Of a stretch of DNA of 64,000 nt, positions 47,138 through 57,570 are shown piece after piece. Source of the stretch: Cryobacterium algoritolerans (GTDB taxonomy: Bacteria > Actinomycetota > Actinomycetes > Actinomycetales > Microbacteriaceae); the NCBI RefSeq assembly GCF_004402785.1, contig NZ_SOFP01000040.1, positions 30,067-94,066 on the forward strand, given 5' to 3'. Position numbers and translations under genes: made by a program. The notes beneath the pieces are model-generated. The model was not told the origin of the DNA and did no database searches. It was given only the letters and a program-made list of their open reading frames with translations. Within the stretch, counting starts at the first letter, position 1, and each line of letters opens with the position of its first letter.

Positions 47138-48684
47138 ATGCTCTGAACCTTCTTCCTTGCGGAGGTCATACTCTTCATCAGAGTCTCGGGGTCGGCCGTT
47201 TCGGCCGGGATACAGTCGGTGATCGCGCCTTCGAAGACCGTGTAGATCCGGTCGGCCAGGCCAAGCAGCTCGGGGAGTTCGGAGGAGATCAGGATGACTC
47301 CCTTCCCCTGCGCAGCGAGTTGCTGGATGATGCCGTAGATCTCGTACTTGGCGCCGACGTCGATGCCGCGGGTGGGTTCGTCGAGGATCAGCAGGTCGGG
47401 GTCGGTGAACATCCACTTCGCCAGGACGACCTTCTGCTGGTTTCCACCGGAGAGTTTGTTGACGCCGGCGTCGACGCTCGGCGTCTTGATCCGGAGGCTG
47501 GTCCGATAGCTTTCCGCGATCGCGTATTCCTTCGAATCGTTGACGACCGGGCCGGCCGAGATCTTGGTCAGTTTCGCCGACACGATCGACCGTTTGATGT
47601 CGTCGAGCAGGTTGAGTCCGAGAGCCTTGCGGTCCTCGCTGACATACGCGAGGCCATGGTCGATCGCCTCGGCCACATTACGCAGCTGGATCTCCTTGCC
47701 ATCCTTGAACATCGTCCCCGAGAGGAAGTTGCCGTACGACCGACCGAAGATGCTCATTGCGAGCTCGGTGCGGCCGGCCCCCATCAGGCCGGCGATGCCG
47801 ACGATCTCGCCCTTACGGACGGTGAGGCTGGAGTTCTTGACGACCATGCGCTCGGCCACCTGGGGGTGCTGCACGTTCCAGTTGCGCACCTCGAAGAAGA
47901 CATCGCCGATGTGTGGGGTGCGGTCGGGGAACCGGCTTTCCAGGCTTCGACCGACCATCCCACGGATGATCCGGTCCTCGTTGACTCCGTCTGCAACCAC
48001 GTCGAGGGTCTCAATCGTCAAGCCGTCCCGGATGATCGTGATCGAGTCAGCGACCTGTTCGATCTCATTGAGCTTGTGGGAGATCATGATCGAGCTGATG
48101 CCCTTGCCCTTGAGTCCCCGGATAAGGTCGAGAAGGTGCTGGGAATCGGCTTCGTTCAGGGCTGCCGTCGGTTCGTCGAGGATGAGGACCTTGACCGACT
48201 TGTTGAGCGCCTTCGCGATCTCCACGAGCTGCTGCTTGCCGACGCCGATATTCTTGATCAGCGTGTCGGGGTCGTCCCGGAGACCGACCCGCGCGAGCAG
48301 GTCGAGCGCCGTCTTCTTGGCGGTGATCCAGTCGATCGCGCCCCATCTGGTCGGCTCGTTGCCCAGGAAGATGTTCTCGGTGATCGACAGCTCGGGGATC
48401 AGCGCGAGCTCCTGGTGGATGATCGCTATCCCGGCGGCCTCGCTCGAGCGGATGTCCTTGAAGTGCATGACCTCGCCCTGGTAGACGATGTCGCCCGAGT
48501 AGGTGCCGTAGGGGTAGACGCCGGAGAGTACCTTCATCAGGGTGGACTTGCCGGCCCCGTTCTCGCCGCAGATCGCATGGATTTCGCCGGCCCTGACCGT
48601 GAGCGACACGTTCGACAGCGCCTTGACGCCGGGAAACTCCTTGGTGATCGAGCGCATCTCGAGGATGATCGGGTCAGTGGACAT
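47134..48684 (-). CDS. mmsA: Monosaccharide ABC transporter ATP-binding protein, two NBDs (MmsA/GguA type, system 1)
   Basis: 516 residues from ATG 48684, with GGGGAGG 8 nt upstream. NBD1: Walker [10 protein letters not shown] (~37-45), signature [15 protein letters not shown], Walker [18 protein letters not shown]2: degenerate Walker [10 protein letters not shown], signature [15 protein letters not shown], Walker [19 protein letters not shown]. The degenerate second P-loop is normal for sugar importers of this family. Confidence 0.95.
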   Translation of the reverse strand: MSTDPIILEMRSITKEFPGVKALSNVSLTVRAGEIHAICGENGAGKSTLMKVLSGVYPYGTYSGDIVYQGEVMHFKDIRSSEAAGIAIIHQELALIPELSITENIFLGNEPTRWGAIDWITAKKTALDLLARVGLRDDPDTLIKNIGVGKQQLVEIAKALNKSVKVLILDEPTAALNEADSQHLLDLIRGLKGKGISSIMISHKLNEIEQVADSITIIRDGLTIETLDVVADGVNEDRIIRGMVGRSLESRFPDRTPHIGDVFFEVRNWNVQHPQVAERMVVKNSSLTVRKGEIVGIAGLMGAGRTELAMSIFGRSYGNFLSGTMFKDGKEIQLRNVAEAIDHGLAYVSEDRKALGLNLLDDIKRSIVSAKLTKISAGPVVNDSKEYAIAESYRTSLRIKTPSVDAGVNKLSGGNQQKVVLAKWMFTDPDLLILDEPTRGIDVGAKYEIYGIIQQLAAQGKGVILISSELPELLGLADRIYTVFEGAITDCIPAETADPETLMKSMTSARKKVQSI

Positions 48685-48857
48685 CGACGGCCTCCCCATC
48701 GCGGCGGGCGCGGGAATCCGCCGCAGGGTCAGTGGAGGCGACGACGGCGCGGGGCGCGGTCGCTGAAAAACTGCGGGCAGCACTTGGATGGTGTATCAGT
48801 GTTCTCACAGCTTGACCTCAATGTCGTGTGACTAGACCTTGACAACGGCCAAATAAA

Positions 48858-48906
48858 TGTGACCGATCACATCGTTCATATTCTCGCGCGAACCGAGCCC
48901 TGTCAA
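48858..48906 (-). promoter_or_regulatory. Promoter and LacI-type operator of importer operon 1
   Basis: Minus strand: -35 TTGACA (48906-48901), 17-bp spacer, -10 GAATAT (48883-48878), then the operator TGTGA-TCGG-TCACA (48871-48858) covering the expected start site. The same operator type lies before araB. Confidence 0.8.
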
Positions 48907-48909
48907 GCG

Positions 48910-49245
48910 ACACTTGGTCACACTTGGGTAACGCACGTGCAAGGGCGTCCCGCGGGTGCGGATCGACCTTCGCGCCGTTGATAGAAAGGGATCGTACTCC
49001 CCCGCGGCAGGCACGGCTAGCGGATGCGTCCGCGCCCCGGCAGCAGAACCCGCGATGCGAGGCCCATTCGTGCAATGCCCGTGCCACCTCCCCCCGGCAC
49101 ACCCCGGACATCGAGAAGGGTCCGGCGCCCGAAGACGACCGGGCCCTGCTCTGAAGACCGGCCGGCGACCGTGGGTCAGCGACCGCCGGAGACCGGCCGG
49201 CGACCGTGGGTTAGCGACCGCCGGAGACCGGCCGACGACCGTGGG
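48910..49245. other. Intergenic region between the two sugar-importer operons
   Basis: Contains the terminator of operon 2 (9-bp stem AGGGTCCGG/CCGGGCCCT, 49117-49149, minus-strand orientation) and most of three 35-bp repeats. No gene seen. Confidence 0.7.
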
Positions 49246-49259
49246 TCAGCGACCGCCGG
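49155..49259 (-). repeat. Three 35-bp tandem repeats reaching into the permease 3' end
   Basis: Units at 49155-49189, 49190-49224 and 49225-49259 differ by one or two bases. The gene-proximal unit carries the end of the permease gene (codons for SGGR and the TGA at 49248-49246). The distal copies therefore look like duplicated gene ends plus downstream spacer. Confidence 0.92.
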
Positions 49260-50427
49260 AGCGACGCTTGTTGTAGACGTCGAACGCCACGGCCGCCAGG
49301 AGCACGAGTCCCTTGATCAGCTGCTGGTACTCCGTGCCGACGCCAAGGATCGACATACCGTTGTTGAGCAGCCCGATGATCAGACCACCGATGATGGCGC
49401 CGGTGACGGTGCCGATGCCTCCGGTGACGGCGGCACCACCGATGAAGACCGCGGCGATGGCATCGAGCTCGAACCCGTCACCGGCCTTCGGGTTGGCCAG
49501 GTTGAGCTGGGCGGTGAAGATGAGCCCGGCGAGGGCGGAGATGACACCCATGTTCACGAACAGCATGAAGGTGACGCGCTTGGTTTTGATGCCAGACAGG
49601 GCGGCAGCGTTGAGGTTGCCGCCGATCGCATAGACATGCCGGCCGAAGACGCTGTTGGCCATCACGGCCGCGTAGACGACAGTAAGGAGGCCGAGGACGA
49701 CGAGCACGATCGGGGTGCCGCGGTAGCTGGCGAGCAGGTAGGTGATGAAGAGGATGATGCCGGCCGTGAAGACGAGCTTGAGAATGAACCAGGCAAAGGG
49801 CTCGTCCTCCACGTCATACTTCTTGCGGGCCAGTCGAGAACGGATGCCCTGGGCAACCAGAAGCGCCGTCGCCAGCAGTCCGATGCCCATCGTGAGCGGC
49901 TCGAGCAGGGTCGTTCCGCCGCCCAGGTCGGGCAGGAATCCACTGCCGAGTGCGCGGAACTCGTCCGGGAATGGTGAGATCTGCTGGTTCTGCAAGGCGA
50001 TCTGGGTGAGGCCACGGAAGGTGAGCATGCCGGCCAGGGTGACGATGAAGGCCGGTATCCCGAAGTAGGCGATCCAGAAACCCTGCCACACTCCGACCAC
50101 AGCGCCGACGCCGAGGCAGAGCACGATGGCAGCCCACCACGGGATGTTCCACTGCGTGATCATCACGCCCGCCATCGCGCCGACGAAGGCGACAACGGAA
50201 CCGACCGACAGGTCGATGTGGCCGGCGATAATGACCATCACCATCCCGACGGCCAGGATCAGGATGTAGCTGTTCTGCACGATCAGGTTCGAGACGTTGA
50301 TCGGCTTGAGCGTGATGCCGCTCGTCGCAATCTGGAAGAAGATGGTGATCGCGAGAAGGGCGATGATGAGGCCAACTTGGCGAAGCTGGCTGCCAAGGTA
50401 ATTAAGTGCAGATCTGAACGCGCTCAT
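49246..50427 (-). CDS. mmsB: Monosaccharide ABC transporter permease (MmsB/GguB type, system 2)
   Basis: 393 residues. Same landmarks as the system-1 permease: [101 protein letters not shown]. It lacks the long C-terminal tail of the paralogue, ending in RRSGGR. ATG overlaps the ATPase stop by 4 bp (50424-50427). Last gene of the ara operon. Confidence 0.93.
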   Translation of the reverse strand: MSAFRSALNYLGSQLRQVGLIIALLAITIFFQIATSGITLKPINVSNLIVQNSYILILAVGMVMVIIAGHIDLSVGSVVAFVGAMAGVMITQWNIPWWAAIVLCLGVGAVVGVWQGFWIAYFGIPAFIVTLAGMLTFRGLTQIALQNQQISPFPDEFRALGSGFLPDLGGGTTLLEPLTMGIGLLATALLVAQGIRSRLARKKYDVEDEPFAWFILKLVFTAGIILFITYLLASYRGTPIVLVVLGLLTVVYAAVMANSVFGRHVYAIGGNLNAAALSGIKTKRVTFMLFVNMGVISALAGLIFTAQLNLANPKAGDGFELDAIAAVFIGGAAVTGGIGTVTGAIIGGLIIGLLNNGMSILGVGTEYQQLIKGLVLLAAVAFDVYNKRRSGGR

Positions 50428-51965
50428 CGGTTGTCCTTCTCCCTTTCCTGAGTCATGTGCTGCATGAGGTATTCGGCGGTCGCCTGACCGCGGGGCACGT
50501 CGGCCGTTATGCGTCCCTCGAAGATGGTGTAGATGCGATCGCAGATGCCGATCAGCTCCGGCAGTTCGGAGGAGATGACGATCACACCCTTACCATCGTC
50601 GGCGAGTTTGTTGATGATCCCGTAGATCTCGTATTTGGCGCCGACGTCGATGCCACGGGTCGGCTCGTCAAGGATGAGGACATCCGGGTCGGAGAACATC
50701 CATTTCGACAGCACGACCTTCTGCTGGTTACCGCCGGAGAGTTTACCGGCCAGCGCCTCGACGCTGGGGGCCTTGATGTTCATGCTCTTGCGGTAGCCCT
50801 CGGCGACGACGATCTCCTGGTTGGAATCCACCCAGCCGCGCTTTGAGATCTTGCGGAGCGACACCAGCGAGATGTTCCGCTTGATGTCTTCGATCAGGTT
50901 CAAGCCGTAGCGCTTGCGGTCTTCCGTTGCGTAGGCCAGACCATGATCGATCGCGGCGGCCACCGTGCTGGTGTCGACGAGGGCGCCGTTCTTGTAGACC
51001 TTGCCCGAGATGTTGTGGCCGTAGCTGTGGCCGAAGACGCTCATCGCGAGTTCGGTGCGGCCGGCGCCCATCAGTCCGGCGATGCCGACGATTTCGCCGG
51101 CCTTGACGGAGATGTTCGCGTCTTTGACGACCTTGCGCTGGTGGTCCAGCGGGTGGTAGACGTTCCAGTCTTCGACCCGCAGGAGTTCCTCGCCGATGTG
51201 CGGTGTATGGTCCGGATACCGGCTGCCCAGGTCACGGCCGACCATGCCCTTGATGATGCGTTCTTCCGAGATCTCGTCGGTGTGCATGTCGAGGGTTTCG
51301 ATCAGCTTGCCGTCACGGATGATGGTGACCTCGTCTGCGACGGCCTTGATCTCGTTCAGCTTGTGGCTGATCATGATTGAGGTGATGCCCTGGCCCTTGA
51401 GATGCTTCATCAGATCCAGGAGGTGCGCGGAGTCCTCGTCGTTCAGGGCCGCCGTGGGCTCGTCGAGGATCAGGAGCTTCACCTCCTTGGAGAGCGCCTT
51501 GGCGATCTCCACGAGCTGCTGCTTGCCGACGCCGATGTCGCGCACCTTGGTGATCGGGTTATCCCTGAGCCCTACCCGGGCGAGCAGCTTCGCAGCCTCG
51601 AGGTTGGTCTTGTTCCAGTCGATCCAGCCGTTGGTCTGTTGCTCATTGCCGAGGAAGATGTTTTCGGCGATCGACAGGAACGGGCTGAGCGCGAGTTCCT
51701 GGTGGATGATGACCACGCCGGTGGCCTCGGATTCGTTGATCGATTTGAAGGCGACGGTCTCATTTTCGAAGACGATCTCACCGTCGTAGGTGCCGGCCGG
51801 GTAGACACCCGACAACACCTTCATGAGGGTGGATTTTCCGGCGCCGTTCTCACCGCATATCGCATGAATGTGGCCCCGCTGCACCGCGAGGGAGACGTCC
51901 TGAAGCGCCTTGACTCCGGGAAAGGTTTTCGTGATGCTGCGCATCTCGAGAATATTTGTGGTCAC
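50424..51965 (-). CDS. mmsA: Monosaccharide ABC transporter ATP-binding protein, two NBDs (MmsA/GguA type, system 2)
   Basis: 513 residues. NBD1: Walker [42 protein letters not shown]2: [41 protein letters not shown]. Clear paralogue of the system-1 ATPase. Lies 80 bp after its binding-protein gene. Confidence 0.95.
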   Translation of the reverse strand: MTTNILEMRSITKTFPGVKALQDVSLAVQRGHIHAICGENGAGKSTLMKVLSGVYPAGTYDGEIVFENETVAFKSINESEATGVVIIHQELALSPFLSIAENIFLGNEQQTNGWIDWNKTNLEAAKLLARVGLRDNPITKVRDIGVGKQQLVEIAKALSKEVKLLILDEPTAALNDEDSAHLLDLMKHLKGQGITSIMISHKLNEIKAVADEVTIIRDGKLIETLDMHTDEISEERIIKGMVGRDLGSRYPDHTPHIGEELLRVEDWNVYHPLDHQRKVVKDANISVKAGEIVGIAGLMGAGRTELAMSVFGHSYGHNISGKVYKNGALVDTSTVAAAIDHGLAYATEDRKRYGLNLIEDIKRNISLVSLRKISKRGWVDSNQEIVVAEGYRKSMNIKAPSVEALAGKLSGGNQQKVVLSKWMFSDPDVLILDEPTRGIDVGAKYEIYGIINKLADDGKGVIVISSELPELIGICDRIYTIFEGRITADVPRGQATAEYLMQHMTQEREKDNR

Positions 51966-52044
51966 CGTTAATTCTTCTTCCGGCGGTAAGGGGGGAAAGG
52001 TAGTGGCAGCGTTTCCGCCGCCACTACCCGGTGTGGGAGAAAAC

Positions 52045-53172
52045 CTACTTGAGGTCTGCTTCGGTGTAGTACCCGGTGTCGATCAGGAGTGCCTTGTAGT
52101 TGTCCTTCGTGACGACCTTGGGCGGGAACAGGAAGGTCGGGACGATCTTGACCTTGTTGTTGTAGCTCTTGGTGTCGTTGACCTCCGGGGTCTTGCCGTT
52201 GAGCAGGTCATCGGCCATCTTCACGGCTTCTTCGCCCAGGAGGCGAGTGTCCTTGTAGATGGTGGAGTACTGCTGGCCAGCGACGATCGACTTGACCGAG
52301 GCAGCTTCCGCGTCCTGGCCGGTGACGATCGGGAGGGCGTTGGCGGTGTAGCCGGAGCTGGTCAGCGCCGAGATGATGCCGATCGAGAGACCGTCATACG
52401 GGGAGAGGACGCCGTCAACCTTGCTGCCATCAGAGTATGTGCTGGCAATGAGGTTCTGCATCCGCTTCTGGGCCGTCGCCGGGTCCCACCGCAGGGTTGC
52501 AACCTGGGTGAAGCCGACCTGGCCGCTCTTGACGACGACGACGCCCTTGTCAATGAACGGCTTGAGGGTGTCCATTGCGCCATTGAAGAAGAACGTGGCG
52601 TTGTTGTCGTCGGGGCTGCCCGCGAACAGTTCGACGTTGAACGGGCCGGCTGCGCCGGTGTCCTTGCCGTCCGCGCCCAGAACGCCGAGCCCGGTGAGCA
52701 GGCTCGTCGCCTGCTGCACGCCGACCTCGTTGTTATCGAAGGTCGTGTAGTAGTCGACGTTCTTGTTGCCGTTGATCAGGCGGTCGTATGCGATGACCTT
52801 GACTCCGGACTTGGCGGCCTGGTCGAGCTGGTCGCTGAGCGCGGTGCCGTCGATGGAGGCGATGATGAGAACCTTGGCGCCCTTGGTCAGCATGTTGCTG
52901 ATCTGCTGCACCTGGTTCGGGATCTTGTCGTCGCCGTATTCGAGGTCGACCTTGTAGCCGAGCTTCTCGAGCGAGGCCTTGACGGCGTCGCCGTCCTTGA
53001 TCCAGCGCGAGGAGGTCTTGGTCGGCATGGCAACGCCGACGAGGGCGCCCTTGTTGGCTCCGGCCGTGTTGTCAACGGTCGTGGTGCCGCCGCGGGTTCC
53101 GCCGGAGCAGGCCGCGAGGGAGAGTGCAAGTCCGATGGCAGCGATGCCGGCGAGGACCTTACGTGTCTTCAC
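52045..53172 (-). CDS. chvE: ChvE-type monosaccharide ABC transporter, substrate-binding lipoprotein (system 2)
   Basis: 375 residues. Lipobox LAAC near residue 22 ([13 protein letters not shown]). Fold as in system 1: [117 protein letters not shown]. Sits 67 bp downstream of araA, which makes L-arabinose the most likely ligand (inference). First gene of importer 2. Confidence 0.93.
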   Translation of the reverse strand: MKTRKVLAGIAAIGLALSLAACSGGTRGGTTTVDNTAGANKGALVGVAMPTKTSSRWIKDGDAVKASLEKLGYKVDLEYGDDKIPNQVQQISNMLTKGAKVLIIASIDGTALSDQLDQAAKSGVKVIAYDRLINGNKNVDYYTTFDNNEVGVQQATSLLTGLGVLGADGKDTGAAGPFNVELFAGSPDDNNATFFFNGAMDTLKPFIDKGVVVVKSGQVGFTQVATLRWDPATAQKRMQNLIASTYSDGSKVDGVLSPYDGLSIGIISALTSSGYTANALPIVTGQDAEAASVKSIVAGQQYSTIYKDTRLLGEEAVKMADDLLNGKTPEVNDTKSYNNKVKIVPTFLFPPKVVTKDNYKALLIDTGYYTEADLK

Positions 53173-53238
53173 TGATTTACCTTTCGTGTTTCTGTATCAA
53201 CTCTGATTGCAGTTGGAGGTGGGTGCTGATGGGTGTGA

Positions 53239-54756
53239 TTACAGGCCCTGTGCCAGTCGGTAGTAGGCCTGGTTCCAGCGCACCTCGCGGGTGAAGTCCC
53301 GCAGGGTGGTGGTCTTATCGATCACGAGGAGCTCGGTGCGAGCTATCTCGGCGAAATCGTGGAACACCTCGATGCCGACGGCGGTCGACATGACGGTGTG
53401 GTGTGCCGCGCCGGCGGTGAGCCAGGCTGCGGCGGAGGTGGCGAAGTCGGGCTCTGGGCTCCAGACAGCACGGCCGACCGGGAGCTTCGGGAGCGCCTCG
53501 GTGGGTTCGACGACGACGACGACGTTCGCGACCAGGCGGAACCGGTCACGCATGTCACTCATGGCGACGACGACGGCGGGGCCGGAATCCGCGTTGAAGA
53601 CCAGCCGAACGGGGTCTTCCCGGCCGCCGATGCCGAGCGGGTGGATCTCGAGGGTCGGCCTGGCGCTCGACAGTGCGGGGTTGACCTCGAGCATGTGTGC
53701 GCCCAGGATGAGCTCCGCCCCCGGGGTGAGGTCGTAGGTGTAGTCCTCCATCAGGCTTGCGCCGCCGTGGAGACCCGCGCCCATCACACTGGCCACGCGC
53801 ACGAGAACGGCCGTCTTCCAGTCGCCCTCCGCGCCGAACCCGTAGCCCTGCTCCATCAGTCGCTGCACGGCGAGGCCGGGCAGCTGGCGGAGCGCGCCGA
53901 GGTCTTCAAAGCTGGTCGTGAAGGCGCTGAAGCCGCCGGCCTCGAGGAAGGACTTGAGGCCGATCTCGATCGCGGCGCCGTAGCGGAGTGAGTCGTGGCG
54001 GGCGGCACCCGCGCGAAGCTCGGGGGCCACGTCGTACAGCTCCTCGTATTCGGCGACGAGGGCGTCGATCTGGGCATCCGTTGCCGCGTGCACGGCCTCG
54101 GCCAGTTCGTTGACCGGCCAGGTGTTGACCTGTACGCCGAAACGGAGTTCTGCCTCGGTCTTGTCGCCCTCGGTGACGGCGACGTAACGCATGTTGTCGC
54201 CGAAGCGAGCGAGCTTCATGCTTCGGCTCGCGGCCCAACCTGCTGCGGCGCGGGTCCAGGTTCCGATCGACAGGGTCACGGCCGGGTTCGAGACGTGGCC
54301 GACGACGGTCTTGCGGGAGACGCCGAGACGGGTCTGGATATAGCCGAACTCCCGGTCGCCGTGGGCGGCCTGGTTGAGGTTCATGAAGTCGAAATCGATC
54401 TCGCTCCACGGCAGCTCGACGTTGGCCTGGGTGTGCAGGTGCAGCAGCGGCTTGGTGAGCGCGTCCAGGCCGGAGATCCACATCTTCGCCGGGGAGAAGG
54501 TGTGCATCCAGGCGATCAGGCCGATTACGTGGTCGGCGGAGTTGGCGTCGAGAGCGGCCCGGCGGATCGACTCGGAGTCGGTGAGGACGGGCTTCCAGAC
54601 GATCTTCACGGGCACGTCGCTGGACGCGCCGAGGGCGTCGGCGATGGTCTTCGACTGTTCGGCGACCTGGCGTAGCGTTTCCTCACCGTAGAGGTTCTGG
54701 CTGCCGGTAAGGAACCAGACCTCGTAGCGGTCGAGGGTCGTGGAGAGAGTGGGCAT
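53239..54756 (-). CDS. araA: L-arabinose isomerase
   Basis: 505 residues, the usual AraA length. Converts L-arabinose to L-ribulose with a divalent metal. Landmarks: [23 protein letters not shown] at the N-terminus, [29 protein letters not shown] (Glu), [12 protein letters not shown] (Glu), [12 protein letters not shown] (His), [12 protein letters not shown] (His), the metal and active-site residues. ATG shares one base with the araD stop (TAATG). Confidence 0.97.
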   Translation of the reverse strand: MPTLSTTLDRYEVWFLTGSQNLYGEETLRQVAEQSKTIADALGASSDVPVKIVWKPVLTDSESIRRAALDANSADHVIGLIAWMHTFSPAKMWISGLDALTKPLLHLHTQANVELPWSEIDFDFMNLNQAAHGDREFGYIQTRLGVSRKTVVGHVSNPAVTLSIGTWTRAAAGWAASRSMKLARFGDNMRYVAVTEGDKTEAELRFGVQVNTWPVNELAEAVHAATDAQIDALVAEYEELYDVAPELRAGAARHDSLRYGAAIEIGLKSFLEAGGFSAFTTSFEDLGALRQLPGLAVQRLMEQGYGFGAEGDWKTAVLVRVASVMGAGLHGGASLMEDYTYDLTPGAELILGAHMLEVNPALSSARPTLEIHPLGIGGREDPVRLVFNADSGPAVVVAMSDMRDRFRLVANVVVVVEPTEALPKLPVGRAVWSPEPDFATSAAAWLTAGAAHHTVMSTAVGIEVFHDFAEIARTELLVIDKTTTLRDFTREVRWNQAYYRLAQGL

Positions 54757-55466
54757 TACTTGAGTGCTCCTTGCGGTGCTTGTCCGTAGACGTTCTGGTA
54801 GCGGTTGAAGAGGGAATCGATCGCGGCCTGCGGCAGGGGGATGAGCTCGCCGCCCTGGCGGGCGATGTGCACGGTGCGGGCCACGTCTTCGACCATGACG
54901 GCCGCCTTGACGGCGTCGCGGGCGTCCTTGCCGATCGTGAACGGGCCGTGGTTCTGCATCAGCACTGCCCGTGAGCGGTGCCCGGTCAAAGCATCGACGA
55001 TGCCGCGGCCGATCGTGTCGTCGCCGATGATCGCGAACGTTCCGACCGGCACGGGGCCGCCGAACTCATCGGCCATGGCAGTGATCACGCAGGGGATCGC
55101 CTCGCCGCGGGCGGCCCACGCGGTCGCGTAGGTGGAGTGCGTGTGCACGACGCCGCCGACCTCCGGCATGTGGCGGTAGACGTAGGCGTGGGCTGCGGTG
55201 TCACTGGACGGCGACCGGTCGGATCCGGGGGTGTCGGGGATCACGTTGCCATCGAGGTCACAGAGGATCATATTCTCCGGCGCGAGGTCGGCGTAGTCGA
55301 CGCCGCTGGGCTTGATCACGAACAGGTCGGCTCCCGGCACGCGGCCGGAGACGTTGCCGGCGGTCCAGACGACCAGCCCGTTGCGGGTGAGTTCGGAGTG
55401 CAGGCGGGCGATGTCGTCGCGGAGCCGGGCGACGGCCACCTCGACCCTTGGGCCGAAGGAGCTCAT
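54756..55466 (-). CDS. araD: L-ribulose-5-phosphate 4-epimerase
   Basis: 236 residues from ATG 55466, which overlaps the araB stop by 4 bp. Class II aldolase/AraD fold: [28 protein letters not shown] (phosphate site), [14 protein letters not shown] (Zn His pair), [10 protein letters not shown] (third His). Converts L-ribulose 5-P to D-xylulose 5-P, which the phosphoketolase at the left of the window could consume. Confidence 0.96.
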   Translation of the reverse strand: MSSFGPRVEVAVARLRDDIARLHSELTRNGLVVWTAGNVSGRVPGADLFVIKPSGVDYADLAPENMILCDLDGNVIPDTPGSDRSPSSDTAAHAYVYRHMPEVGGVVHTHSTYATAWAARGEAIPCVITAMADEFGGPVPVGTFAIIGDDTIGRGIVDALTGHRSRAVLMQNHGPFTIGKDARDAVKAAVMVEDVARTVHIARQGGELIPLPQAAIDSLFNRYQNVYGQAPQGALK

Positions 55467-57187
55467 GCGGACACCGCCAGGGCGTCGGCGGCGGCCACCG
55501 GTGCGAGGGCGTCGCGCCGCAGGGCCTTGAGCCGGTGCATCACATCGTTGGCGCCGCGGCCGAAGTAGTCGTGCAGCAGCGAGTATTCGGCGAAAAGTTT
55601 GTCGTAGGCGGTCGCCGACTCTTCGTTCGGGCTGTACACGTTCTTGTTGAGCTTGCCCATCGCCTTGCCAGCGGCGCGCACGTCCGGGTAGGCCCCCGCG
55701 GCCACGGCCGCGTGGATCGCCGAGCCGAGCGCGGGGCCCTGGTCGCTCGCGATGGTGGAGATCGGCATCCTCAGGATGTCGCTGTAGGTCTGCATGAGGA
55801 AGCTGTTCCTCAGCAGGCCGCCGGCGACGATGAACTCGGTGACCGGCACCCCGCTCGTGTTGAACGTCTCGACGATGGTGCGGGCGCCGAACGCGGTGGC
55901 TTCGAGCAGGGCCCGGTAGATTTCCTCCGGTCGTGTGGTGAGGGTCGCGCCGAGCAGGAGCCCGGACAGCTCGTGGTCGACGAGCACGGAGCGGTTGCCG
56001 CTGTGCCAGTCGAGGGCGACGAGCCCGTGGCCGCCGACCGGCTGGTCCCGGACCAGTTCGGTGAGGTACTCGTGCACGCTCTGCCCAGCATCCTTCGCAG
56101 CCTCGTGGCAGCGCGGCGGTACCTGGTTGGCGACGTACCAGGCGAAGATGTCGCCGACGCCGGACTGGCCGGCCTCGTAGCCGTAAAGCCCGGAGACGAT
56201 GCCGCCGTCGACAACGCCGCACATGCCTGGAACTTCGGCGAGGTGGTCGGAGTTCATCACCTGGCAGGTCGAGGTGCCCATGATGGCGACCATCTGGCCG
56301 GGCTCGACCGCCTGCGCCGCGGGGGCGGTGACGTGGGCGTCGACGTTTCCGACCGCCACCATGATGCCTTCCGGCAGACCGGTCCAGGCTGCGGCCTCGG
56401 CCGACAGGGTGCCGGCCGCAGCACCGAGCTCGCCGATCTGGTGGGCGACCTTCTCGTTCGCGAACTGGGCGAACGCGGGGTTCAAGGCGGCGAGGAAGTC
56501 CTCACTCGGGTAGACGCCGTCCTGCAGGATGCCCTTGTACCCGGCGGTGCAAGCATTGCGAACATAGCTGCCGGTGAGCTGCCAGACGATCCAGTCGGCA
56601 GCCTCCACCCAGTGGTCCATCCGGTTGTACAGTTCGGGGTCTTCCTCGAGCAGCTGCAGGCCCTTGGCAAACTCCCACTCGCTGGAGATGAGTCCGCCGT
56701 AGCGTGGCAGCCAGCTCTCGCCGCGACCGGCGGCGAGCTCGTTGATGCGGTCGGCCTGGCGCTGCGCGGCGTGGTGCTTCCAGAGTTTCACGTAAGCGTG
56801 CGGCCGGTCGGCGTACTCCGGCAGTTCGTTCAACGGAGTGCCGTCCGCGAGGACCGGCACCATGGTGCAGGCCGTGAAGTCGGTGCCGACGCCGATCACG
56901 AGCGCCGGGTCGATGCCCGCGTTCCTGATCGCGGAGGGGACGGCGTTCTTGAGCACGGCGACGTAGTCCTGCGGAACCTGCAGCGCCCACTCGGGCGGGA
57001 GAACCGCTCCGGTGGCGGCGAGGACGGTGTCCATCACGGCGTGTGGGTAGTCGAGCACGGCCGACCCGATTTCGACGCCGTCGGAGACGCGCACGACGAC
57101 GGCGCGACCGGACAGAGTCCCGTAGTCGATCCCGATGACGTAGCTCTCGTCGCCCGCCTGTGTCGGGGACTGCTCGGTCGTGCTCAC
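55463..57187 (-). CDS. araB: Ribulokinase
   Basis: 574 residues, FGGY kinase. N-terminal phosphate-binding VIGIDYGTLSGRAVVV, then GTDFTACTMVPV, LISSEWEFAKGLQ; C-terminal ATP domain MGTSTCQVMNS, EAGQSGVGDIFAWY and FIVAGGLLRNSFLMQTYSDIL. Phosphorylates L-ribulose. First gene of araB-araD-araA-importer 2, read from a promoter with a LacI-type operator. Confidence 0.96.
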   Translation of the reverse strand: MSTTEQSPTQAGDESYVIGIDYGTLSGRAVVVRVSDGVEIGSAVLDYPHAVMDTVLAATGAVLPPEWALQVPQDYVAVLKNAVPSAIRNAGIDPALVIGVGTDFTACTMVPVLADGTPLNELPEYADRPHAYVKLWKHHAAQRQADRINELAAGRGESWLPRYGGLISSEWEFAKGLQLLEEDPELYNRMDHWVEAADWIVWQLTGSYVRNACTAGYKGILQDGVYPSEDFLAALNPAFAQFANEKVAHQIGELGAAAGTLSAEAAAWTGLPEGIMVAVGNVDAHVTAPAAQAVEPGQMVAIMGTSTCQVMNSDHLAEVPGMCGVVDGGIVSGLYGYEAGQSGVGDIFAWYVANQVPPRCHEAAKDAGQSVHEYLTELVRDQPVGGHGLVALDWHSGNRSVLVDHELSGLLLGATLTTRPEEIYRALLEATAFGARTIVETFNTSGVPVTEFIVAGGLLRNSFLMQTYSDILRMPISTIASDQGPALGSAIHAAVAAGAYPDVRAAGKAMGKLNKNVYSPNEESATAYDKLFAEYSLLHDYFGRGANDVMHRLKALRRDALAPVAAADALAVSA

Positions 57188-57258
57188 GAAATCGACTCCC
57201 TTGTCTGGCGGGTGTTACGCCTGCCCGGGTGATTCTCGGGCCGGATATGACATTCGAA

Positions 57259-57315
57259 TGTGAACGGTCACATTCAGTGGTCTCATGTTAGACCCACTAC
57301 CGGATCCACTGTCAA
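57259..57315 (-). promoter_or_regulatory. araB promoter and LacI-type operator
   Basis: Minus strand: -35 TTGACA (57315-57310), then TCTAAC as -10 after 17 bp, then operator TGTGA-CCGT-TCACA (57272-57259) within AATGTGAnCGnTCACATT. The central CG and 14-bp symmetry are LacI-like; the 4-bp spacing excludes a CRP/GlxR site (6 bp). Confidence 0.8.
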
Positions 57316-57410
57316 GTCCCATTTGTGTCGATTTGAGAACTGTTATCCCCGTCCGAGGGCAGGCCGCGTTCGCGGGGTCAGCCGGGCAGGGGCCTAGTTC
57401 GCCCCGGTAC

Positions 57411-57510
57411 GACTCCCGTTGCCGGGGCGCGACTCCCGTTGCCGGGGCGCGACTCCCGTTGCCGGGGCGCGACTCCCGTTGTCGGGGCGCGACTCCCGTT
57501 GCCGGGGCGC
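57411..57510. repeat. Five 20-bp tandem repeats between lacI and araB
   Basis: GACTCCCGTTGCCGGGGCGC repeated five times (57411-57430 to 57491-57510); copy four has one C-to-T change. It lies downstream of the lacI stop and upstream of the araB promoter. Confidence 0.95.
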
Positions 57511-57570
57511 GACGGTTGCGGCAGGCCGCGCCCGCCCCCGCGGTGGCGGCCTGCCGAAACCGGCGCGGCG

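Noticed and set aside
47134..48783. Longer ATPase start at 48783
   Set aside because: ATG 48684 has GGGGAGG at proper spacing and aligns with the paralogue's N-terminus; the extra 33 residues do not.
57259..57272. CRP/GlxR site before araB
   Set aside because: Half-sites TGTGA/TCACA are right but the spacer is 4 bp, not 6, and has the central CG typical of LacI operators.
57411..57510. CRISPR array
   Set aside because: Repeats are directly tandem without unique spacers; no cas genes in the window.
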